From VXOI01 sp965261945 (GTDB taxonomy: Bacteria > Chloroflexota > Dehalococcoidia > Lucifugimonadales > UBA3495), in the NCBI GenBank assembly GCA_965261945.1, contig CBDHEF010000002.1, positions 868,001 through 932,000 on the forward strand: a DNA stretch of 64,000 nt, in the 5' to 3' direction. A program made the translations under genes and the position numbers. Every line of letters begins with the position of its first letter. The first letter of the stretch is position 1. This document shows, one piece after another, positions 58,233-64,000 of this stretch. The notes under the pieces were generated by a model. That model had not been told where the DNA came from and ran no database searches. It saw only the letters and a list, made by a program, of their open reading frames with translations.

Positions 58233-58955
58233 AGTTCAGTTTCGTCTTGCAAGCGTCCGTCGAAGTACCGCAACAGTCTATACCGTAGCCTGGGATGCTT
58301 CAATTCACATCATCCCGGCGCGGACCGAAAAATGACACCCTGTATAGCGGCTATAGCGGCGGGCAGCGGGTCATTTTATCCTCCCTCTCCCTGAAAGGGG
58401 ATAGTTGGAGTTAAGGGTGAAGTCTTGGGATGACACAATGTCAGATCGCGAACGGGGACGCCCCACCCTAACCCTTCCCCAAGGGGAGAGGGAACAACTC
58501 AAAGACCCTGCGGCCGGCAGGGCGGGACTATCGCCTTCTTTGCTTTGGTTGTATAATTTCTTCGGTTTCACGCCCGGCAGTAAGCGGGTCTTTTGACTGC
58601 TCCGCCGCCTCTTTGTAGGACACCTCCGGGCGACCGAATCAGGACTGATCCGGGGGCATAAAGCCTGTACCACCGACAAGGAACAAGGGTTGACATACCG
58701 GAGTCAGATCCACTCGGGCAAAGTGCGCTTTGGCGAGGCGTCGGCCCAACTCAGAGGGCGCCAACACAGAAGCGCCGGGCACGGACGCCCTGCAATCCGT
58801 CCCACTTTGTGACCTGAGTAGAATGTGCCCGCTCGTGCATATCGCTCAATTCCGGGGGGCGAAGTTCTTGCGTATTTTTCGTGGCCGGTTCAGTAGCTGG
58901 ATAACTTATGGCAACTGGTAGCGGCCGGTGAAACTCATTAACTAAGGAGAGGAAC
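58233..58955. other. 723-base intergenic gap
   Basis: It contains the composite element at 58380-58492, a TATAAT at 58552-58557 on the plus strand followed by about 170 bases with several short GC hairpins, and a TAGAAT near 58819. No frame with a ribosome site stands out. A small RNA or the long leader of icd is possible; I recognise no known RNA family. The icd gene has its own AAGGAGAGG. Confidence 0.5.
58380..58492 (+). repeat. Composite palindromic intergenic element, copy B
   Basis: Same block order as 12537-12647 in the opposite orientation: CCTCCCTCTCCCT hairpin, GGGATGACAC at 58428-58437, GGGGACGCC, and a CCTTCCCCAAGGGGAGAGG hairpin. Confidence 0.75.
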
Positions 58956-61184
58956 ATGCCAGAAGCGGCCAAGATCATTTATACCAAAATTGATGAGGCT
59001 CCGGCCTTGGCCACGCACTCGTTGCTGCCGATTCTTCGGGCCTTTACCAAGGGGTCTGGAATTGATTGGGAACCTTGGGATATTTCGTTGACTGGCCGCG
59101 TTATCGCCAATTTCCCTGACAATCTGACAGATGATCAAAAAATCCCAGACTATCTGGCTATGCTGGGCGAGTTAGCCGAGGACCCTGGGGCAAACATTAT
59201 CAAGCTGCCCAATATCAGTGCCTCCATTCCCCAGTTGAAAGCAGCGATCAAGGAATTGCAGGACAAGGGATACGACATTCCCGATTACCCCGACGTTCCC
59301 GCGACCGATGAAGAACGCGAGATCCGAGCCCGCTTTTCCAAGGTGCTGGGTAGTGCCGTTAACCCTGTCCTGCGGCAAGGGAATTCCGACCGCCGGTCGT
59401 CTAATTCGGTCAAAGAGCACGGCAAACGCAATCCTCATCGGATGATGCAGGACTGGCCGGAAGTTTCCAAAACCCGCGTTGGCCACATGACAAAGGGGGA
59501 TTTCTACGGTTCTGAACAGGCGTTGACAGTCGCGGCAGCGGGATCGGCAGCGATCGAATATGTGGCCGACGACGGAAATACGACCGCGCTCAAATCCGGT
59601 ATTCCCCTGGTGGCCGATGAAATCATCGATTGCGCCGTGATGAATGTGCGGCAGTTGCGCGAATTTTACGCCGAACAGATTGCAAAGGCCAAAGCTGACG
59701 ATGTGTTGCTTTCGCTGCATGTGAAGACGACCATGATGCGCGTGTCCGATCCGATTATTTTCGGCCACTGCGTGTCAATCTACTACCAGGACGTGTTGAC
59801 CAAGCACGCGGATGTGCTGGCCGGGCTTGCGGTGGACCCCGACAACGGAGTGGCTGAACTCCTCACGAAGATTCAATCCCTGCCTGAGGACAAACGGGCG
59901 GAAATCGAGGCGGACATACAGGCGGTCTACAGCGCGCGCCCGGAACTGTCGATGGTGAATTCCAGCCGGGGCATCACCAATCTCCATGTGCCGAGCGATG
60001 TGATTATTGACGCCAGTATGCCGGTGATCATCCGAGATGGCGGCCGTACGTGGGGTCCCGACAACGAGTTGCACGACACCATCGCGATGATTCCCGACCG
60101 CTCCTATTCGACTCTGTATCAGGCGGTTATTGAAGACTGCCAGGAGCATGGGGCATTTGACCCGTCCACCATCGGCAGTGTCGCCAACGTCGGCCTGATG
60201 GCCCAAGCGGCCGAAGAGTATGGGTCTCACGACAAGACCTTTACAGCTCCAGGAAACGGGACAATTCGGGTCGTGAACGCATCCGGCGCCACCCTGATGG
60301 AACAGAACGTAGAGGAAGGCGACATCTTCCGGATGTGCCAGACCAAGGACGCGGCTATTCAGGACTGGGTAAAACTTGGGGTCAACCGGGCCAGAATCAC
60401 CGGCAACCCAGCCATCTTCTGGTTGGACAAGAACCGGGCTCACGACGCCGAACTGATCAAAAAGGTGGATGAATATCTGCCCACGCATGACACGACCGGG
60501 TTGGACATCCGCGTAATGTCTCCCATCGACGCGATAAAGTTCTCTATGGAGCGGGGCAGAGCCGGTCAGGACACGATTTCCGTTACCGGCAACGTGTTGC
60601 GCGACTATCTGACCGACCTCTTCCCCATCCTGGAACTGGGCACCAGCGCCAAGATGCTTTCCGTCGTCCCCCTGCTCAAGGGCGGCGGGATGTTTGAGAC
60701 CGGCGCCGGCGGGTCGGCCCCCAGGCATGTGCAGCAGTTCTTACAGGAAGGCCATTTGCGGTGGGATTCGCTGGGTGAATTCTGCGCCCTCGTCGCTTCC
60801 TTCGAGCATTGCGCCCAGGCGTTCAAGAACGACAGGGCCCAACTCTTGGCCGATACCCTGGACCAAGCCATCGGGGAGCACATGGAACAACACAAGGCGC
60901 CATCGCGCCGGGTGAATGAACTGGACACTCGCGGCAGTCATTTCTACCTCGCCCTGTACTGGGCTGAAGGCTTGGCCAAGCAGTCCCGGGACCCCGAGCT
61001 GGCGGCTCGCTTTACCGAGGTCGCCCAGCAGTTGGCCGCCAACGAAGAAAAAATCGTACAGGAACTGATCGACGCTCAGGGGCAGCCGGTCGATATCGGC
61101 GGCTATTACCACCCCATTGACGAGATGTCCGCCAAAGCCATGCGTCCAAGCGCCACTCTGAATGCGATCGTGGATGCAATCTAG
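58956..61184 (+). CDS. icd: NADP-dependent isocitrate dehydrogenase, monomeric type
   Basis: A 742-residue monomeric IDH (Azotobacter/Corynebacterium type), unrelated in size to the usual 45-kDa dimer. It begins KIIYTKIDEAPALATHSLLP, continues NISASIPQLKAAIKELQ, LRQGNSDRR (substrate Ser/Asp region), HGKRNPHRMM and SPIDAIKFSMERGRAGQD, and ends with GSHFYLALYWAEGLA, all family landmarks. ATG follows AAGGAGAGG. Codon use looks less GC-biased than in the neighbours (more AT and third-position variety), so it could be a fairly recent acquisition. It catalyses the oxidative TCA step that makes NADPH; mdh lies 360 bases downstream. Confidence 0.96.
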   Translation: MPEAAKIIYTKIDEAPALATHSLLPILRAFTKGSGIDWEPWDISLTGRVIANFPDNLTDDQKIPDYLAMLGELAEDPGANIIKLPNISASIPQLKAAIKELQDKGYDIPDYPDVPATDEEREIRARFSKVLGSAVNPVLRQGNSDRRSSNSVKEHGKRNPHRMMQDWPEVSKTRVGHMTKGDFYGSEQALTVAAAGSAAIEYVADDGNTTALKSGIPLVADEIIDCAVMNVRQLREFYAEQIAKAKADDVLLSLHVKTTMMRVSDPIIFGHCVSIYYQDVLTKHADVLAGLAVDPDNGVAELLTKIQSLPEDKRAEIEADIQAVYSARPELSMVNSSRGITNLHVPSDVIIDASMPVIIRDGGRTWGPDNELHDTIAMIPDRSYSTLYQAVIEDCQEHGAFDPSTIGSVANVGLMAQAAEEYGSHDKTFTAPGNGTIRVVNASGATLMEQNVEEGDIFRMCQTKDAAIQDWVKLGVNRARITGNPAIFWLDKNRAHDAELIKKVDEYLPTHDTTGLDIRVMSPIDAIKFSMERGRAGQDTISVTGNVLRDYLTDLFPILELGTSAKMLSVVPLLKGGGMFETGAGGSAPRHVQQFLQEGHLRWDSLGEFCALVASFEHCAQAFKNDRAQLLADTLDQAIGEHMEQHKAPSRRVNELDTRGSHFYLALYWAEGLAKQSRDPELAARFTEVAQQLAANEEKIVQELIDAQGQPVDIGGYYHPIDEMSAKAMRPSATLNAIVDAI

Positions 61185-61191
61185 CAACTCT

Positions 61192-61225
61192 CCGACCGGC
61201 TGAGGCGTGGTCTCCAGCCGGTCGG
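61192..61225 (+). terminator. Hairpin after icd
   Basis: Eleven-bp perfect stem (CCGACCGGCTG / CAGCCGGTCGG) with a 12-base loop, eight bases after the icd stop. No T-run, so termination may need help. Confidence 0.65.
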
Positions 61226-61545
61226 ATTACAGGCGTCTGAGCGTTTGGGGCTGAGGCCCCTTGTCCTCAATCCGTATCATCGAGGAGAGCGGCTTGCTTC
61301 GGTTGACGCTACGCAGGGTGTCCTGACGCCTTTACGACCAATAACATGAAAGCCGGAATCATCGCTAAGGCAGCGTCGGCATCGCCCTGGACCTGTATTC
61401 ATACGCACTGCCTGACATTCAAGACGAATTATGCCAGCCGCGTTTCGCTTGTGCCGAACGAATTCGAGGGGTGCTCACGTGCCCTGCTCTCATATTTCAG
61501 GCAAGTCGTCATTCCAGACCAATTAAACAGAGGAGCACTAACCAG
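61226..61545. other. Gap between icd and mdh
   Basis: I see no gene with a credible start here. A frame from 61346 of about 70 codons runs into mdh in a different frame and has neither family nor ribosome site. An A/T-richer stretch near 61400-61440 could hold the mdh promoter. Confidence 0.5.
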
Positions 61546-62487
61546 ATGCGAAGCAAGGTAACCGTAGTCGGCGCGGGCAACGTCGGCGCCACCACCGCAC
61601 AGCGGATACACCAACTGGGCTACGCCGATGTGGTGATGGTCGACGTCGTCGAAGACCTGCCGCAAGGCAAGTCGCTCGATATGCTGGAGTCCGGGCCGGT
61701 GCTGGGCACCGACGCCCTGATCACAGGAAGCAACGGCTACGAGGAGACGGCCAACTCCGACGTGGTGGTCATCACCGCGGGCATCGCCCGCCGTCCCGGA
61801 ATGAGCCGCGATGACCTGTTGCTGACCAATATGCGCATCACCTCGTCGGTCACCGAACAGGTGGTTAAACACTCGCCCAACTGCATCCTGATCCCGGTCA
61901 CCAACCCGTTGGACGCCATGGTGCAGAACGTATTTCAGACCAGCGGTTTTCCTCGTGAGCGCGTCTTTGGAATGGCCGGAGTGCTGGACACGGCCCGGTT
62001 CCGCACCTTTATCGCCCAGGAACTGAACGTGTCGGTGGAAGACATTCAGGCTTACGTGCTGGGCGGCCACGGCGACGACATGGTGCCGCTGGTGCGCTTC
62101 ACCACCGTCGGCGGCATACCCATCAGCGAACTGATGGCCGAAGAAAAGGTGGACCAACTGGTGCGCCGCACCCGGCAGGGCGGCGGCGAGATTGTGCAAC
62201 TCCTGAAAGAAGGCAGCGCCTACTACGCGCCATCCGCGGCCATAACCCAGATGGTGGAGGCCGTACTGCTGGACAAGAAGCGCATCCTGCCCGCCTGCGC
62301 CTACCTACAGGGCGAATACGGCATCAACGGCCTATGCGTCGGCGTGCCGGTCAAGCTCGGCGCCGGGGGCGTGGAGCAGGTGCTGGAAATCCGCCTCACC
62401 GCCGAAGAGCAGGCTGCCCTGCAAAGCTCCGCCGCCAGCGTACAGGAGCTGGTGGAGGTGATGAACCAGGCGAGGGCGGGGGCGTAG
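61546..62487 (+). CDS. mdh: Malate dehydrogenase (LDH-like)
   Basis: 313 residues from ATG 61546, with GAGGAG upstream; the upstream in-frame extension has no family similarity. GAGNVGATTAQ is the NAD loop, GIARRPGMSRDDLL carries the Arg pair that selects malate over lactate, VTNPLDAMV and GGHGDDMVP carry Asn and the catalytic His. This is the LDH-like MDH group typical of Chloroflexota, Firmicutes and alphaproteobacteria. A 13-bp terminator follows. Confidence 0.95.
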   Translation: MRSKVTVVGAGNVGATTAQRIHQLGYADVVMVDVVEDLPQGKSLDMLESGPVLGTDALITGSNGYEETANSDVVVITAGIARRPGMSRDDLLLTNMRITSSVTEQVVKHSPNCILIPVTNPLDAMVQNVFQTSGFPRERVFGMAGVLDTARFRTFIAQELNVSVEDIQAYVLGGHGDDMVPLVRFTTVGGIPISELMAEEKVDQLVRRTRQGGGEIVQLLKEGSAYYAPSAAITQMVEAVLLDKKRILPACAYLQGEYGINGLCVGVPVKLGAGGVEQVLEIRLTAEEQAALQSSAASVQELVEVMNQARAGA

Positions 62488-62527
62488 AGAGCGAGAGAAC
62501 AGGCCTTCGGAAGGTTCCTTTGTCGTA

Positions 62528-62559
62528 AATGGCCCGGTTGCCCCCACAACCGGGCCATT
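62528..62559 (+). terminator. Hairpin terminator after mdh
   Basis: Thirteen-bp perfect stem (AATGGCCCGGTTG / CAACCGGGCCATT) around six bases, 40 bases after the mdh stop, followed by GCCGTTTC. Confidence 0.85.
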
Positions 62560-62606
62560 GCCGTTTCGGCGGGCGCTGATTTGATGACAGTCGATGATGG
62601 GCGATT

Positions 62607-63230
62607 TTGAGAAACTTGCGATTAATTTGGAAATGGGCGCTGCCCTTTTCGGTTCTCTTGGGATTAGGACTCGCCGTTTCCGTTCCTTGGCTGTTAGCTG
62701 CCCGGACGGACGATGCATCCTCCGACGGTCGCATTGCAGCCACAGTAGCCGTCGCCTTGCTTATCTCGGTGGCTGTCAGCTTCACCTTGATCTTTGTCTA
62801 TCTACTGGCCACCGTCATCATTCCGAAGCTATTGCAGCGAGCAATGGTTTGGGTTACTTTCAAGACGGTCAAGCGGGCTATCGCGAAAATGAGGGTTCGC
62901 ATCGAACCGACCGGGATTGCAGAGATTGAGGGAAGTGTCGGGATTGGATTACCATTGGGTTCTCGAAACGGGGTTAGGGGCGGTGACCGATTCATATTGG
63001 TAAACTCCGCCAACCAAGAGAATTGGGGTATATTGCAGGTATACGAGATACGGGAAACCTCATGCACATGTACGGTTTTTGACCGAACCAACCCAAACTT
63101 TTGGAACACCCTCGAGACGCGTATCCGGCGGGATGCGTCGCCGCCGGGAGGGGTAGAATTGGTTAGGGACATTCCTGAACAGTTGATAATGGAGTGGGTT
63201 TCCAGACTGCTAAACGAGCCAAAAGGCTGA
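62607..63230 (+). CDS. Unrecognised two-span membrane protein with FlgT/SH3-like soluble part
   Basis: About 207 residues from TTG 62607 (the only usable start; GATGGGCGA lies upstream). Two hydrophobic helices (WALPFSVLLGLGLAVSVPW and VAVALLISVAVSFTLIFVY) precede a beta-rich cytosolic or exported part: GIAEIEGSVGIGLPLGSRNGVRGGDRFILVN resembles the G-x-V-x-x-I...G-x-x-x-G-V-x-x-G-D-x-F pattern of FlgT C-terminal and SH3-like domains. The next gene has the same pattern without membrane helices. No known function. A premature mismatch to high-GC codon use suggests a relatively recent arrival. Confidence 0.55.
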   Translation: MRNLRLIWKWALPFSVLLGLGLAVSVPWLLAARTDDASSDGRIAATVAVALLISVAVSFTLIFVYLLATVIIPKLLQRAMVWVTFKTVKRAIAKMRVRIEPTGIAEIEGSVGIGLPLGSRNGVRGGDRFILVNSANQENWGILQVYEIRETSCTCTVFDRTNPNFWNTLETRIRRDASPPGGVELVRDIPEQLIMEWVSRLLNEPKG

Positions 63231-63254
63231 TTCGCAGTTGGGGAGGGTAAGAAA

Positions 63255-63659
63255 ATGCCAATTCAGGGGAAAGTGGCCGCCATTCTCAATGAGCGAGACC
63301 TTGTAATCAATAAGGGTCAAGAAGATGGTGTCTCGGAAGGAATGCAGTTTCAGGTAACTCAGCCCGATGTTCCCATCAGAGACCCAGACAGTGGGGTTGA
63401 ATTGGGGGTATTGGTCAGAGATAAAATCAAGGTGAGAATCGTTGAATCACACCCGCAGTTCTCAGTTGCAAAAACTTACGAGACATATTCCGCTCAGGTG
63501 CCATCCGTTTATGAGCAGGCCGAGTTAGCATCCCGAGGGAGAACAGTTACCCGAGTGCAGAAAATCATAATCGAGTCGCCCGGCCAAAACACCGACACCA
63601 TCGGACAGGAAGGCAGCACTGTAAAAGTAGGAGACCCAGTAGTCCAGATAAGCGAGTAG
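63255..63659 (+). CDS. Unrecognised soluble FlgT/SH3-like protein
   Basis: A 134-residue protein with no signal peptide. GKVAAILNERDLVINKGQEDGV followed by EGMQFQV and a DPDSGVELG turn, then VRIVESHPQFSVAKTY, matches the beta-barrel pattern of FlgT-C/SH3-like domains seen in exported curli- or flagella-related proteins, but here cytosolic. The last 40 residues (RVQKIIIESPGQ...GSTVKVGDPVVQI) repeat part of that pattern. It follows its membrane-bound relative by 24 bases; together they look like a two-gene unit. ATG follows GGGAGGG. Confidence 0.55.
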   Translation: MPIQGKVAAILNERDLVINKGQEDGVSEGMQFQVTQPDVPIRDPDSGVELGVLVRDKIKVRIVESHPQFSVAKTYETYSAQVPSVYEQAELASRGRTVTRVQKIIIESPGQNTDTIGQEGSTVKVGDPVVQISE

Positions 63660-63705
63660 ACTACCTACGGCGATACTTTAACCCCAAACGCTAGGGAGGC
63701 CCGCC

Positions 63706-64000
63706 ATGCCCAACCGTAATCCTGAAGAACTAAGCCTGCTGGAGAAGGCGGGCCGCTATTTGCCAGGTGGAAACACGGGCAACCTCCACTTCAACCCCGA
63801 ACAGGACCTCCTCATTGCAGGCGGCAAGGGTTCCCGCGTCTGGGACATGAGCGGCAACGAGTACGTGGACTGGCTGATGGGGTCCGGGCCGATGCTGCTG
63901 GGCCACGCCCACCCTCATGTTGTTGAAGCCGTCATCAGGACCGTGGAACAGGGCAGCACGTTCTTTGCCAACAACGACAAGGCCGTGATGCTGGCCGAAC
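63706..64000 (+). CDS. Class III aminotransferase, HemL-like, 3' partial
   Basis: 98 residues before the window edge, from ATG 63706 after AGGGAGG. KAGRYLPGGNTGN, KGSRVWDMSGNEYVDWLMGSGPMLLGH and then AHPHVVEAV are those of glutamate-1-semialdehyde aminomutase-like class III aminotransferases. The Lys motif lies beyond the edge. Many Chloroflexota carry several HemL paralogues that act as amino-acid transaminases, so tetrapyrrole synthesis is not implied. Confidence 0.88.
   Translation, partial: MPNRNPEELSLLEKAGRYLPGGNTGNLHFNPEQDLLIAGGKGSRVWDMSGNEYVDWLMGSGPMLLGHAHPHVVEAVIRTVEQGSTFFANNDKAVMLAE

Noticed and set aside
61346..61561. 71-codon frame between icd and mdh
   Set aside because: No family, no ribosome site, and it runs into mdh in another frame.

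Overview
The window is GC-rich chromosomal DNA of a free-living bacterium, densely coded on both strands, with frequent GTG and TTG starts and many stop/start overlaps (ATGA, GTGA, TTGA, TAATG). It holds no rRNA, tRNA, CRISPR array, phage module or transposase that I can recognise. Gene content fits a Chloroflexota-like lineage: M20 amidohydrolase pairs, a monomeric isocitrate dehydrogenase, MoxR/VWA modules, a TRAP-type binding lipoprotein, SelA, and intergenic palindromes built on a GTAGGGGCGGGTTT core. There is no phylogenetic marker I can place by eye, so this assignment is a guess.

Layout. 1-12.5 kb is catabolism: a partial ThDP enzyme, an FAD amine/amino-acid oxidase, lutABC (lactate oxidation), a MNT/HEPN pair, a Uma2 protein, glycerate kinase, a six-copy 18-bp repeat, two tandem M20 hydrolases and a polyprenol-kinase-like membrane protein. 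12.7-17.1 kb holds a cupredoxin-like lipoprotein, a NifS-type cysteine desulfurase, an M50 protease and speB-speD (polyamines). 17.2-25.0 kb has a four-gene GldA/F/G-type ABC cluster with a DUF4340 protein, a cinA whose deamidase domain looks degenerate, and an orphan TRAP binding lipoprotein. 25.0-33.2 kb (minus strand) has a giant NorD/CbbO-like VWA protein, a Nudix hydrolase, a NorQ/CbbQ-type AAA protein, coaE, a GNAT acetyltransferase and an EndoQ-type repair nuclease.

33.2-36.5 kb is an accessory patch: a membrane-protein gene broken by an exact 23-bp tandem duplication, two copies of an unrecognised small exported family sharing a WCWD...WEY...HWD core (one frameshifted), palindromes, and the only textbook -35/-10 promoter in the window. 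36.5-43.5 kb holds groL without groES, a 39-residue zinc ribbon, an alpha/beta hydrolase lacking its nucleophile, selA, an acyl-CoA dehydrogenase and a SIMPL protein. 43.7-47.5 kb is dcd-ribD-ribE-ribBA (riboflavin, without ribH). 47.7-58.2 kb has prfB with a programmed +1 frameshift, two acetyl-esterase-like hydrolases (one without nucleophile), plsY, thrS coupled to a decayed hicBA pair, a DUF255 protein, an MFS carrier and plsC. 58.9-64.0 kb has icd, mdh, a pair of unrecognised FlgT/SH3-like proteins and the start of a HemL-like aminotransferase.

Three themes run through the window. First, short exact tandem duplications (18-24 bp), both in and out of frame. Second, a recurrent extended -10 motif TGCTAnAnT that in places sits so close to the start codon that leaderless translation is likely. 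Third, several proteins have the fold but have lost catalytic residues (two alpha/beta hydrolases, MNT, HicA, CinA C-domain).
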